DNA from: Bacteroidales bacterium
GTDB taxonomy: Bacteria; Bacteroidota; Bacteroidia; Bacteroidales; F082
Assembly: GCA_900769945.1 (NCBI GenBank)
Contig: CAAGIO010000038.1
Location: 1-64,000, forward strand
Direction: 5' to 3'
DNA length: 64,000 nt
Below the pieces are notes generated by a model, which saw only the letters and a list, made by a program, of their open reading frames with translations, did not search any database and was not told the origin of the DNA. Of the stretch, positions 37,750 to 46,491 are shown piece after piece (positions within the stretch are counted from its first letter, which is position 1; each line of letters starts with the position of its first letter). The translations under genes and the position numbers were made by a program.

Positions 37750-38479
37750 CAGCGCGGCAACCCTGCGCGACACCATACAAAGCGTCATCAACCAGACGTT
37801 CCACGACATAGAGTACATCATCGTTGACGGCGGCTCTACCGACAAGACAGTAGAGATAATAAAAGAGCACGAGCCTCTCTTTCAAGGACGTATGCGCTGG
37901 GTCTCGGAACCTGACAACGGAATATACGACGCAATGAACAAAGGCATCGACATGGCTTCAGGCGAGGTCATCGGCATCCTAAACAGCGACGACTTCTTCA
38001 CCTCTAACGACATACTCCAAACCGTCAACGACGCCTTTAACGCTGACAACCAATTAGATGCGGTATATGCCGACGTCGTATATGTTGATAGAGACAATAT
38101 CAGCAAGACCCTAAGGCACTTCTCCGGCAAGAAGTTCTCACGCAACAGACTGTGCTACGGCTTCATGCCACCGCACCCCTCGTTCTACACAAAAAAAAGC
38201 TGTTACGACAAATGCGGCACATACAACACAGCATACCCTATCTGCGCAGACTACGACATGTTCGTAAAAATGATTTGGGAAAAAAACATCAAGACAAGAT
38301 ATATTCCGAAAGTGTTTGTCACAATGAGGAGCGGAGGAGCGTCAGGAAACGGGCTGTCCGCACATCGACAGATTATGCGCGAGAGGATAGCCTGCGTGAA
38401 AGAGCACCATCTGCCAAGCAACGCACTGAAACAAAGCATAAGATATTTTGAGAAAATAGCAAGCCTTTTGAAAAAATAA
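37718..38479 (+). CDS. Glycosyltransferase family 2 (WcaA-like)
   Basis: A 253-residue GT-A enzyme: ISLITATFNSAATLRDTIQSV, IIVDGGSTDKTVEII, then SEPDNGIYDAMNKGIDMASGEVIGILNSDD with the DxD-like NSDD metal site, a pattern of the WcaA/WbbL-like GT2 group. It likely extends the repeat unit by one sugar. Its start lies inside the preceding LicD gene (32-base overlap), so translation is probably coupled. Confidence 0.9.
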   Translation: MNISLITATFNSAATLRDTIQSVINQTFHDIEYIIVDGGSTDKTVEIIKEHEPLFQGRMRWVSEPDNGIYDAMNKGIDMASGEVIGILNSDDFFTSNDILQTVNDAFNADNQLDAVYADVVYVDRDNISKTLRHFSGKKFSRNRLCYGFMPPHPSFYTKKSCYDKCGTYNTAYPICADYDMFVKMIWEKNIKTRYIPKVFVTMRSGGASGNGLSAHRQIMRERIACVKEHHLPSNALKQSIRYFEKIASLLKK

Positions 38480-38483
38480 CTAC

Positions 38484-39845
38484 ATGAAGAACATCTACAA
38501 ACCTCTATATAGGGTGCTGAGCAGCCTCCTGCTCGTCGCCATCATCGTAACGCTGTTCGCCATCATCTGGTACAACAAGCTAAACGTAATGCTCGACAAG
38601 AACTTCCTCCTTAAAGGCAATTACGTCATCATTGCAGTATATGCCATCATCGTCATCTTCTCTATCACCATCTTCGGCGGCTTCAAGATAGGAATAAGCA
38701 AAAAATCAAACATCATCATCTCCCAGACATTAGGGTTATTCATCGCCAACTGCATAGATATTGTGCTGACAGTACTTATCGCCGGATACCTCAGCTATAT
38801 TCCGAGAATAGCGATGCACTATCTGCAGCTCTTCCTAATACAGATACCCGTAACCGCTGTAATGTCAAACTTCATCATCTCGCTGTTTTACAAGGTGTTC
38901 CCTCCGATAAGGCTGTTGCATATCTTTGGCAACCACCCAAACGACTTAGCAAACAAATTCGCATCGAGAACCGACAAATACGTCATTGCCGGAGAGATAA
39001 GCCATGATGAAGACTTGGAGATAATCTATTCCGAGATAGACAAATACGACGCCGTCTTGATTAACGACATCCCTAACAAGACAAGGAACCTCATCATCAA
39101 AGCATGTTTCAGCAAAGGGAAAAGAGCGTACTTCACTCCGAAGATTTCCGACATCATCGTAAGAGGCTCTGAAAACTTGGAGATCTTCGACACGGTGCTT
39201 CTCTTCACCAAGAACTCCACCATGGGGCTGACACAGCGCATCATCAAGCGCATCTCCGACATCTTCCTCTCATCATTAGGCATCATCATCACCTCGCCGA
39301 TAATGATAATCACCGCCTTAGCAATATTCCTTTACGACAGAGGACCAGTACTCTACAGGCAGACACGCTACACCATTAACGGCAACAAGTTCAAGATTTT
39401 GAAATTCAGGAGCATGATTACCGATGCCGAGAAGGACGGCAAGGCACGACTTGCGACGGAGAACGACAGCCGCATCACCCCGATAGGAAAGATTATCAGA
39501 GCTTTCAGAATCGACGAGCTGCCACAGTTCTTCAACATTCTCAAAGGCGACATGAGCGTTGTTGGCCCACGTCCCGAACGCCCTGAGATAGCCGACGAAT
39601 ACACAAAAGAGGTGCCGGAATTCGCCTATCGACTTCAGGTCAAAGCCGGACTCACAGGCTACGCACAGGTCTTCGGGAAATATAACACCACATCATACGA
39701 CAAGTTGAAACTCGACATGGTTTATGTGGAGAACTGCTCTATATTGTTGGATATCAAACTGATACTCCTGACACTAAAAGTCATTTTCATTAAAGAAAGC
39801 ACAGAAGGCCTTGAAGAAGGACAGACAACAGCAATGAAGAAATGA
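38484..39845 (+). CDS. Polyprenyl-phosphate sugar-1-phosphate transferase, WbaP/WcaJ type (initiating enzyme 1)
   Basis: A 453-residue protein with four N-terminal membrane helices (about 12-125), a Rossmann-like middle domain, and the C-terminal catalytic domain starting at RIIKRISDIFLSSLGIIITSP. The latter contains GPVLYRQTRYTINGNKFKILKFRSM, DELPQFFNILKGDMSVVGPRPERPE and the YAQVFGKYNT region, the bacterial sugar transferase signature. It moves sugar-1-phosphate onto undecaprenyl phosphate and starts repeat-unit synthesis. Overlaps the next gene by 4 bases. A second, shorter initiating enzyme is encoded at 41394. Confidence 0.93.
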   Translation: MKNIYKPLYRVLSSLLLVAIIVTLFAIIWYNKLNVMLDKNFLLKGNYVIIAVYAIIVIFSITIFGGFKIGISKKSNIIISQTLGLFIANCIDIVLTVLIAGYLSYIPRIAMHYLQLFLIQIPVTAVMSNFIISLFYKVFPPIRLLHIFGNHPNDLANKFASRTDKYVIAGEISHDEDLEIIYSEIDKYDAVLINDIPNKTRNLIIKACFSKGKRAYFTPKISDIIVRGSENLEIFDTVLLFTKNSTMGLTQRIIKRISDIFLSSLGIIITSPIMIITALAIFLYDRGPVLYRQTRYTINGNKFKILKFRSMITDAEKDGKARLATENDSRITPIGKIIRAFRIDELPQFFNILKGDMSVVGPRPERPEIADEYTKEVPEFAYRLQVKAGLTGYAQVFGKYNTTSYDKLKLDMVYVENCSILLDIKLILLTLKVIFIKESTEGLEEGQTTAMKK

Positions 39846-40600
39846 CAAATACTCCCCTCGTTTCCGTAATAATGCCTTGCTATAATTCGGAACGCTTCAT
39901 CGCAGAAAGCATTGACTCAGTGATTGGCCAGTCGTACCCTAATTTCGAACTGCTCATCACCGATGACGGCTCAACAGACAACAGCGTGGGAATCATCAAA
40001 AATAAGGTAGAGAAAGACAACCGCATAAAACTATTCATCTTAAAAGAAAGAAAAGGCATCGCCAAAGCAAGAAACAACTCATTATCACACGCAAAAGGCC
40101 GCTTCATCTCCTTCCTCGACAGCGACGACATCTGGACAAGCAACAAACTGAAGACTCAAATCAACTTCATGATAAACAACAACATCGGGTTCAGCTACTC
40201 CAACTACGAACTTATCGACGAGGAAGGAAGAAAGAAAAACAAAATCATCAAGAACGCCGGAACCATCGGGTATAAGGAGTATGCGAGAAACACCATCATC
40301 GGTTGCGGCACAGTCATTATTGACAGAGACATTGTAGGCGACTTCCGTATGCCAATATTCGACACAAGCGAGGATATGGCAACATGGCTGGATATCATGA
40401 AGAAAGGCTTCAAAGCACATCCTGTAAATGAGGCTCTTCTTCTTTATAGAGTGTCAAGAGACTCAGCCTCAAGCAGAAAATTTAAAGCCGCCGCTGACGT
40501 TTGGAGAGTCTATAGGAAAAACGAGAAAATGACAACCATACAATCTGTTATGAATTTCTTATGCTACGCTTTCAATGCGATAAAGAAAAGAATAATGTGA
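39842..40600 (+). CDS. Glycosyltransferase family 2
   Basis: A 252-residue GT-A enzyme with VSVIMPCYNSERFIAESIDSV, LLITDDGSTDNSVGII, GIAKARNNSLSHAKGRF and FLDSDDIW, the DxD metal site. Typical of capsule GT2 enzymes of the kind that add GlcNAc, Gal or similar sugars; donor unknown. ATGA overlap with the preceding gene, TGATG overlap with the next. Confidence 0.9.
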   Translation: MTNTPLVSVIMPCYNSERFIAESIDSVIGQSYPNFELLITDDGSTDNSVGIIKNKVEKDNRIKLFILKERKGIAKARNNSLSHAKGRFISFLDSDDIWTSNKLKTQINFMINNNIGFSYSNYELIDEEGRKKNKIIKNAGTIGYKEYARNTIIGCGTVIIDRDIVGDFRMPIFDTSEDMATWLDIMKKGFKAHPVNEALLLYRVSRDSASSRKFKAAADVWRVYRKNEKMTTIQSVMNFLCYAFNAIKKRIM

Positions 40601-41400
40601 TGCAACATTTCTCCCTCTACCGTCATGCTTGGCGATGCTCCCTGCCACCCCATTTAGAGCCACAACTCACCGACCACAGCTGTATCACACTGCTCAAAAA
40701 CGGAGGCCTCCTCGTAAGAAACACCTACGACTTCGACCAGAAAGAACAATCCGACTTCTGGTATATCATCAAGGAACATTTCGGAGGATTAGAAGAACAC
40801 ACTTCTAAAGAGAGATGGAAAATACGTCGCTCACTGAAAAGCTACAACTTTCAACTGATTGATAATGAGACACTCCGCAACAATGGCTTCCCCATCATCA
40901 AGGCTGCATACCAAGACTACCACGTACACGACAGACAGATGAACAAGAAAATCTTCAATGCATACTTAGACAGATGTGAAAAAGAGAACTTCGACTATTG
41001 GGGAGTGTTCGAGAAAGAGAGCGGCATGTTAATGGGATTCAGCATCGTAAGAATGTGGGACGACGCCTGCGAATACGACACGACGGTGGTTCACCCAAGA
41101 TGCAAACACAACGCAACATATCCATTTTACGGACTGTTCTATAAGATGAACGAACATTATCTTGGCGAATTGAAACTAAAATACGTGTCTGACGGCACAA
41201 GAAGCATAACAGAGCACTCAAACATACAACCATTTTTAGAGCATAACTTCAAGTTCAGGAAGGCATATTGCAAACTCAAAGTAAGGTATAAATGGTGGTT
41301 CGGAATAATTGTGAGAACACTTCTCCCCTTTCAGAAACAGATTAGAAATATCAACGCCAAGGCGATATTAAGAATGCACAAGATGCAAACAAGATGTTAG
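40600..41400 (+). CDS. Probable GNAT/FemAB-like acyltransferase in the glycan locus
   Basis: A 266-residue soluble protein. I use the ATG at 40600, which overlaps the previous stop as TGATG. The central part (WGVFEKESGMLMGFSIVRMW, residues about 129-148, followed by YDTTVVHPRCKHNATYPF) has the strand pattern of GNAT-fold or FemAB-like N-acyltransferases, and SITEHSNIQPFLEHNFKFRKAY looks like the final helix and strand. No signal peptide. Likely role: acylation of an amino sugar or amino group in the repeat unit. The family call rests on pattern alone and is weaker than for its neighbours. Confidence 0.6.
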   Translation: MQHFSLYRHAWRCSLPPHLEPQLTDHSCITLLKNGGLLVRNTYDFDQKEQSDFWYIIKEHFGGLEEHTSKERWKIRRSLKSYNFQLIDNETLRNNGFPIIKAAYQDYHVHDRQMNKKIFNAYLDRCEKENFDYWGVFEKESGMLMGFSIVRMWDDACEYDTTVVHPRCKHNATYPFYGLFYKMNEHYLGELKLKYVSDGTRSITEHSNIQPFLEHNFKFRKAYCKLKVRYKWWFGIIVRTLLPFQKQIRNINAKAILRMHKMQTRC

Positions 41401-41978
41401 CAAAATACATTTTCGACAGAATCGTTGCCCTGACAGCCATGATATTGTTGTCGCCCGTTATCCTTATCCTCTTCATTATCCATAAGATAGCGATGCCGGG
41501 AGGAGCGTTCGTCTTCAAACAGGAAAGGATAGGACGGCACGGCAAGCCATTCATGATATACAAGATACGGACAATGTATGACAATGCGGAGCAAGGCGGC
41601 AGCGTCTCCACATACGACGATCCGCGCATCACGCCCTTCGGCAGATGGCTAAGAGAGACAAAGTTAGACACCATCTTAGAATTAATAAATGTGTTAAAAG
41701 GAGAGATGAGCTTCGTTGGACCCAGACCCGATGTTGCCGGTTATGCCGACAAACTACAAGGCGATGACAGAAAAATACTTGAATTAAGACCCGGAATAAC
41801 AGGTCCGGCATCGATAAAATATAGGCACGAAGACAAAATTCTCGCGCAACAAAAAGACCCCAAGAAGTATAATGACGAGATAATTTATCCAGATAAAGTC
41901 AGAATAAACCTCGATTATTATGAAAATTGGTCGTTTTTTCTCGATATAAAAATCATTTTTCAGACCCTATTCGGCTGA
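41394..41978 (+). CDS. Short polyprenyl-phosphate sugar-1-phosphate transferase (initiating enzyme 2)
   Basis: A 194-residue enzyme of the PglC-like minimal type: one N-terminal membrane-inserted helix (IFDRIVALTAMILLSPVILIL) and the catalytic domain with GGAFVFKQERIGRHGKPF, KLDTILELINVLKGEMSFVGPRPD and LRPGITGPASIKYR. Sugar specificity of this group often is a diacetamido sugar or GalNAc. The locus thus has two initiating enzymes, this one and the long form at 38484. It overlaps the acyltransferase gene by 7 bases and is the last gene of the operon. Confidence 0.92.
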   Translation: MLAKYIFDRIVALTAMILLSPVILILFIIHKIAMPGGAFVFKQERIGRHGKPFMIYKIRTMYDNAEQGGSVSTYDDPRITPFGRWLRETKLDTILELINVLKGEMSFVGPRPDVAGYADKLQGDDRKILELRPGITGPASIKYRHEDKILAQQKDPKKYNDEIIYPDKVRINLDYYENWSFFLDIKIIFQTLFG

Positions 41979-42020
41979 TTATTAAAGGATTGAAATTATT
42001 TTGAAAATTTTTTCATTTTT

Positions 42021-42053
42021 TTGTTGCGGGTATTAAAAAACGTTGTACCTTTG
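42021..42053 (+). promoter_or_regulatory. Promoter of tRNA-Asn
   Basis: A TTG-type -33 element at 42021-42026 (TTGTTG) is followed after 19 bases by TACCTTTG at 42046-42053, matching TAnnTTTG. The mature tRNA begins at 42087. Confidence 0.65.
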
Positions 42054-42086
42054 CACTCGCAAACAGAGAGATAAAATCTGTTAAAC

Positions 42087-42160
42087 GCCTCCTTAGCTCA
42101 GTTGGTTAGAGCATCTGACTGTTAATCAGGGGGTCTCAGGTTCAAGTCCTGAAGGGGGCG
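42087..42160 (+). tRNA. tRNA-Asn (anticodon GTT)
   Basis: A 74-base cloverleaf without encoded CCA. Acceptor arm GCCTCCT pairs with AGGGGGC (one G-U), D arm GCTC, anticodon stem TCTGA/TCAGG with loop CTGTTAA and anticodon GTT at 42121-42123, T arm TCAGG-TTCAAGT-CCTGA. Discriminator G. All arms fold by hand. Confidence 0.96.
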
Positions 42161-42206
42161 CAAGAGAGATTACAAAGTGTAATTTTTATGTTTCATGTTA
42201 TTAATT

Positions 42207-42246
42207 GAAAGAATGGATACCACAAGGTGTTCGTTCTTTTTTTTTG
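42207..42246 (+). terminator. Strong terminator hairpin between tRNA-Asn and the PfkB kinase gene
   Basis: A 15-bp stem (42207-42221 with 42226-42240, several G-U pairs, loop ACAA) runs into a T-run. It ends the tRNA-Asn transcript. The kinase start codon at 42262 follows only about 16 bases later, so either the kinase has its own weak promoter within 42163-42206 or it depends on read-through. Confidence 0.8.
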
Positions 42247-42261
42247 ACAAACGAAAGAATC

Positions 42262-43245
42262 ATGACAGACAAAAGACAGACCGTAATAGGCATAGGAAAT
42301 GCGCTTGTTGATATATTAACAAGGATAGATAACGATGACATTCTCAAAGAGTTAGGTCTTCCCAAGAGTTCCATGCAGCTTGTCGATGACGAGTGTTCGG
42401 CACGTATTGCCGCCGCGTTTGCCAACAAGGCAAAGACATTAGCGCCGGGAGGCTCAGCGGCAAACACCATACACGGCTTAGCCAAATGCGGCATCAAGAC
42501 GGGCTTCATCTGCTACACCGGAAACGACGAGACAGGACGGTTCTTCGAGGAGTCGATGCGAGAAGCCGGAGTACAACCTATTGTGTTCCATAGCGATGCA
42601 GTATCAGGCACGGCACACGCAATAGTATCTCCCGATGGCGAGAGGACTTTCGCGACAAACCTCGGCGCAGCAATACTACTCAGCGACAAGCATCTCAACT
42701 TAGAGATGTTCCAAGGCTGGGACTACTGCTACATAGAAGGCTACCTCATCGCCAACAGGCCTCTTTTCTCCAAAACCATACAATTAGCGAAACAGGCCGG
42801 CTGCAAGACCATCCTCGACCTTGCGTCATATAACGTAGTGGAAGACAACCGCGATTTCCTGACAGAGACATTAAACGACATCGATATCGTCTTCGCCAAC
42901 GAGGAGGAAGCCAAGGCACTCACCGGCGAGGCTCCTGACAAAGCATTAGATTTCATGGCATCACGCTGTGATATAGCCATCGTGAAGGTCGGAAAGAAAG
43001 GCTCTATCATAAAGAGAGGCGAAGAGACAGTGAACATCAACGCAAACAAGGTGAACGTAATCGACACCACAGGGGCGGGAGACATGTATGCCGCCGGATT
43101 CCTCGCAGGACTCATAAACGGACTCCCTCTTAAACAATGTGGCGAATGGGGAAACTGCCTCGCAACAAACATCATCCAAGTGCTTGGAGCCAAGATGGAC
43201 GACGCTATATGGAACAAAATCAAACAACAACTCCCTATACAATAA
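42262..43245 (+). CDS. PfkB-family sugar/nucleoside kinase (adenosine kinase-like)
   Basis: A 327-residue ribokinase-fold kinase, start ATG at 42262 (MTDKRQTVIGIGNALVD); the open frame from 42205 would begin inside the terminator hairpin. Motifs: GGSAANTIHGLAKCG in the N-terminal PfkB signature and the C-terminal catalytic motif DTTGAGDMYAAGFLAG with its Asp base. The sequence resembles proteins annotated as adenosine kinase in Bacteroidales; ribose or another sugar are alternatives. It stands alone between two terminator/promoter regions. Confidence 0.88.
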   Translation: MTDKRQTVIGIGNALVDILTRIDNDDILKELGLPKSSMQLVDDECSARIAAAFANKAKTLAPGGSAANTIHGLAKCGIKTGFICYTGNDETGRFFEESMREAGVQPIVFHSDAVSGTAHAIVSPDGERTFATNLGAAILLSDKHLNLEMFQGWDYCYIEGYLIANRPLFSKTIQLAKQAGCKTILDLASYNVVEDNRDFLTETLNDIDIVFANEEEAKALTGEAPDKALDFMASRCDIAIVKVGKKGSIIKRGEETVNINANKVNVIDTTGAGDMYAAGFLAGLINGLPLKQCGEWGNCLATNIIQVLGAKMDDAIWNKIKQQLPIQ

Positions 43246-43318
43246 CCCATAACCGCCTCTTTACAGACAATCTTTAAAAATAATCATAATTAATTGAGGA
43301 AGATTCGATTATTTTTCA

Positions 43319-43326
43319 TACTTTTG
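43319..43326 (+). promoter_or_regulatory. -7 box of the EF-G2-like gene
   Basis: TACTTTTG fits TAnnTTTG; an upstream TTG at 43294 is 22 bases away, a little far for a -33 element. Leader of about 33 bases to the ATG at 43366. Confidence 0.5.
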
Positions 43327-43365
43327 CGCACTAAAATAAATATAAATTAATATAGATATAAAAAA

Positions 43366-45501
43366 ATGAAGGTATTCCAGACAGAAGAAATTCGGAACAT
43401 TGCTCTTATTGGAGCTGCTAAATCCGGAAAGACCACGCTTGCTGAGAACATGATTTTTGAAGGCAAGCTTATCAACAGAAAAGGTGCTACTGAAAACAAG
43501 AACACAGTTTCAGACTACCGTCCAATAGAAATGGAACGCGGTATTTCTGTTAACGCAAGCTTATGCTACACAATCTTTAACGATAAGAAAATCAACATCT
43601 TAGATACTCCCGGTTTTAGTGATTTCTCCGGCGACATCGTGGCCTGTCTCAGTGCTGTTGACACAGCCGTCTTCACAGTGAACTCACAGTCAGGTGTTGA
43701 AGCCACATCAGAGAACGCATGGAAACACGCTACAAACACCAACAAGCCTGTTGTGTTCTTCATGAACCAACTCGACCACAACAACGCCAACTTCGAGGAT
43801 ACCATTCATCAGCTTAAAGAATACTTTGGCGACAAGGTTACTCCTATCCAGTTCCCGGTGAACTCAGGCGAGGGCTTCAACGCTGTCATCGACCTTATCA
43901 TGAAGAAGATGCTTGTCTTCAAAAATGGTAACGGAGCTCCTGAGGTACAAGACATCCCTGCAAATCTCATGGACAAAGCCGAAGAGATGCACAACGAGCT
44001 TATCGAGCACGCCGCCGAAGGTGACGACGCACTCATGGAGAAGTTCTTTGAGGACGGCACCCTCTCAGAAGAAGATATGGAAGCCGGTATCCGCATGGGT
44101 ATCGCAAAACGCGAGCTCTTCCCTGTCATCTGCGGCGCAGCAAAGAACGGCATCGGCGTGACACGTCTCCTCGAATTCATCATCAACGCTTGCCCATCAC
44201 CAGCACACGTAGCCCCTATCAAGGCTGTTAACGGCACAGAGTTCCATAACAACGTGGAAGAACCTACAGCAATGTTCTTCTTCAAAATATCTACCGAACA
44301 GAACGTTGGTGATGTAGCAATGGCTCGTATCTACAGCGGTACAGTAAGCGAGGCTCAAGACCTTATCAACCCTCGCACAGGCAATAAAGAACGTATCTCA
44401 CAGATTCTTATCTCTAACGGTAAGAACCGCGAGAGAATCGAGAAAGCATGCGCCGGCGACATCATCTCCACAATAAAACTGAAAGACGTCCGCGTCAATG
44501 ACAGCCTCGTAGATGCTAAGATTGCTGACGCCGCCATCCCAGCAATAAACTTCCCGACACCTATCTTCTCAATAGCCATCAAAGCTGCTAACTCTCAAGA
44601 AGATGAGAAACTCGGTGGCATACTTAACGATATGCACAAGACCGACCCTACCATCATTACAAATATGTCACGCGAGCTGAGACAGAACATCTTACAGTGC
44701 CAAGGCGAATACCACCTCAACACTATCAAATGGTATCTCGACAACGTCAACAAGATCGCTGTTGAATTCGCATCACCAAAGATCCCTTATCGTGAGACTA
44801 TCACAAAGAGCGCAAACGCCGACTACCGCCACAAGAAACAGTCAGGTGGTTCAGGACAATTCGGCGAGGTCCACTTGAGACTTGCTCCTTATTATGAGGG
44901 ATATACCGACCCGACCGACTTACAAGTACGTGACACACAGGAATATGACCTTCCATGGGGCGGCAAACTCATATTCAAGAACTGTATCGTCGGTGGTGCT
45001 ATCGACGCCCGCTTCATGCCTGCTATCCTCAAAGGTATCAACGAAAGACTTGAGGAAGGCCCTCTGACAGGCTCTTACGCACGCGACATCATCGTCTATG
45101 TCTATGACGGTAAGATGCACCCGGTCGATTCAAACGAAATGGCATTCAAGATCGCGGGACGTATGGCATTCTCAGCAGCATTCAAGAACGCAGGCCCTAA
45201 GATTATGGAGCCTATCTATGACCTCACCGTCCGCATGCCAGAAGATATGATGGGCGCAGTGAATACCGACCTCCAAGGCCGCCGCGCTATCATCATGGGT
45301 ATGGACTCTGACCGCCACTACCAGATCATCCGAGCCAAAGTGCCGCTCGCAGAGATGGACCGCTACTCAACATCATTGAGCTCACTCACATCAGGACGCG
45401 GCTCCTTCACTTTAGAGTATTCAGAATACGCACAGGTGCCTGCCGACGTCCAGACAAAACTCCTCAAGGCTTACGAAGAGTCTAAGAAAGACGAGGATTA
45501 A
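43366..45501 (+). CDS. Elongation factor G paralog (EF-G2 type) without the catalytic histidine
   Basis: A 711-residue protein with the full EF-G domain order: G domain (about 1-275), domain II, III, IV (SGGSGQFGEVHLRL, IVGGAIDARF, GPLTGSYARD) and V (DLQGRRAIIMGMD). GTPase motifs: G1 GAAKSGKT (16-23), switch I MERGISV, G3 DTPGFSDF (80-87), G4 NQLD (134-137). In EF-G the G3 motif is DTPGH, and its His activates water; here F84 takes that place. The closest relatives I know are the EF-G2 proteins of Bacteroides, reported to lack GTPase activity and to support translation during gut colonisation. A second, canonical fusA should be elsewhere in the genome. It is a single-gene unit with its own promoter and terminator. 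Confidence 0.9.
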   Translation: MKVFQTEEIRNIALIGAAKSGKTTLAENMIFEGKLINRKGATENKNTVSDYRPIEMERGISVNASLCYTIFNDKKINILDTPGFSDFSGDIVACLSAVDTAVFTVNSQSGVEATSENAWKHATNTNKPVVFFMNQLDHNNANFEDTIHQLKEYFGDKVTPIQFPVNSGEGFNAVIDLIMKKMLVFKNGNGAPEVQDIPANLMDKAEEMHNELIEHAAEGDDALMEKFFEDGTLSEEDMEAGIRMGIAKRELFPVICGAAKNGIGVTRLLEFIINACPSPAHVAPIKAVNGTEFHNNVEEPTAMFFFKISTEQNVGDVAMARIYSGTVSEAQDLINPRTGNKERISQILISNGKNRERIEKACAGDIISTIKLKDVRVNDSLVDAKIADAAIPAINFPTPIFSIAIKAANSQEDEKLGGILNDMHKTDPTIITNMSRELRQNILQCQGEYHLNTIKWYLDNVNKIAVEFASPKIPYRETITKSANADYRHKKQSGGSGQFGEVHLRLAPYYEGYTDPTDLQVRDTQEYDLPWGGKLIFKNCIVGGAIDARFMPAILKGINERLEEGPLTGSYARDIIVYVYDGKMHPVDSNEMAFKIAGRMAFSAAFKNAGPKIMEPIYDLTVRMPEDMMGAVNTDLQGRRAIIMGMDSDRHYQIIRAKVPLAEMDRYSTSLSSLTSGRGSFTLEYSEYAQVPADVQTKLLKAYEESKKDED

Positions 45502-45530
45502 TTTAGACAACATCTAAACGATATTATCAT

Positions 45531-45566
45531 TTGCCCCGAAAGAAATCTTTCGGGGCAAAATTTTTT
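45531..45566 (+). terminator. Terminator of the EF-G2-like gene
   Basis: TTGCCCCGAAAGA (45531-45543) and TCTTTCGGGGCAA (45546-45558) are perfect complements, followed by AATTTTTT. About 30 bases after the stop codon. Confidence 0.92.
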
Positions 45567-45839
45567 CCAGAAGCATCACTTTATCTAACAGCAATGAGCG
45601 GCGAGTGCGACACAACGAGGCGTGCGGCGCATCGCATCAAGTGCATAACAGCACGCCACCACAAACTGCTGCAGACAGACACAGTGAGAATCGACACCTT
45701 ATTAATATGAAGCGCAGTGGAGTCCTTACATCACCTCCCGATGAGGAATAGGAACCGCTGTTAAAGGCTTAGAAAGAAGGAAATAATAGTATAGATTCAC
45801 CGCACTATTGATAAGATAGTAGTATTATATGACAGATAT

Positions 45840-46176
45840 GAGGTGCTTTCATTTGTGAGTGCAGATATAACGGGAGCGATTGGTATGACCGCACATGATA
45901 TAGAAGAAATATCCAATACGCTATCAGTCAAAAGAAACAGTGCCATTATTTTGTCACAAACAACATCAAGGACCTTCGTTCTTTCAGATGTTACGTGGTA
46001 TCACCCAAGCAGGTGCACATCATAAGACGTTGACCGACAAGTGTTTGCGTTGATTTCACAAAATTGTACTCGATGTAATATCCGTCCGACTTAGTGCAAC
46101 GCAGCTGTGCTGGGTAGAACCCTACGATTGAGCGCGCCTTGATACGAGAGGAATGTGATTTCTTGGTCTGGGACAT
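45840..46176 (-). pseudogene. Remnant of a tyrosine recombinase (integrase)
   Basis: On the minus strand a start at 46176 gives SIVGFYPAQLRCTKSDGYYIEYNF, which resembles the FYPAxL...YYIxYY N-terminus of Bacteroidetes mobile-element integrases. After about 45 bases the reading frame loses similarity. Then 45926-45840 encodes DSVLDISSIS, the word GHTN in another frame, and IAPVISALTNE, which line up with the C-terminal SLDxISxxLGHTNIxTTQIYAxxTNE motif. The core of about 1 kb and the first catalytic Arg are missing, and frame shifts are present. This is a dead integrase beside tRNA-Thr, a usual integration target. The region 45567-45839 shows nothing else that I can support. Confidence 0.55.
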
Positions 46177-46214
46177 GTTTTTTTCTTAAGGCACTTCCCA
46201 AAGCCCTTAAGAAA

Positions 46215-46245
46215 GCCGGCGGTTTTACGGCGGCGTTATTTTTCT
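46215..46245 (+). terminator. GC-rich terminator-like hairpin
   Basis: GCCGGCG (46215-46221) pairs with CGGCGGC (46228-46234) at six of seven positions, loop GTTTTA, followed by GTTATTTTT. A second inverted repeat, TTCTTAAGG with CCTTAAGAA, lies just before it (about 46184-46213). Role uncertain; both are next to the integrase remnant. Confidence 0.4.
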
Positions 46246-46254
46246 CTTGAAATC

Positions 46255-46299
46255 AAACACGCCTGTAAAACCAAGAATAACAATTGGTTACAGGCGTTT
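46255..46299 (-). terminator. Terminator hairpin of tRNA-Thr
   Basis: Starting 2 bases after the tRNA on the minus strand, AAACGCCTGTAACCA pairs with TGGTTTTACAGGCGTGTTT, a long stem with small bulges, followed by GATTTC, a weak U-tract. Confidence 0.55.
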
Positions 46300-46300
46300 G

Positions 46301-46373
<73 letters not shown>

Positions 46374-46384
46374 AAATAACGCTG

Positions 46385-46414
46385 CAAAATTACAATTTTT
46401 TTTATTTGTCACAA
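46385..46414 (-). promoter_or_regulatory. Promoter of tRNA-Thr
   Basis: On the minus strand TTG (46412-46414) and TAATTTTG (46385-46392) are separated by 19 bases. The box is 12 bases upstream of the tRNA 5' end. Confidence 0.6.
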
Positions 46415-46435
46415 CACTTTTTTCTTTTTTTACGT

Positions 46436-46443
46436 TATCTTTG
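46436..46443 (+). promoter_or_regulatory. -7 box of the small membrane protein gene
   Basis: TATCTTTG fits TAnnTTTG, 48 bases before the ATG at 46492. It is divergent from the tRNA-Thr promoter. Confidence 0.5.
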
Positions 46444-46491
46444 CAACCTATTTAGTCAAAAATCGTTGTACTAACGTTTAAAATATATATT

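Noticed and set aside
45843..46025. A 60-codon open frame on the plus strand
   Set aside because: It overlaps the integrase remnant on the other strand, starts with a non-ATG codon and has no recognisable motif.
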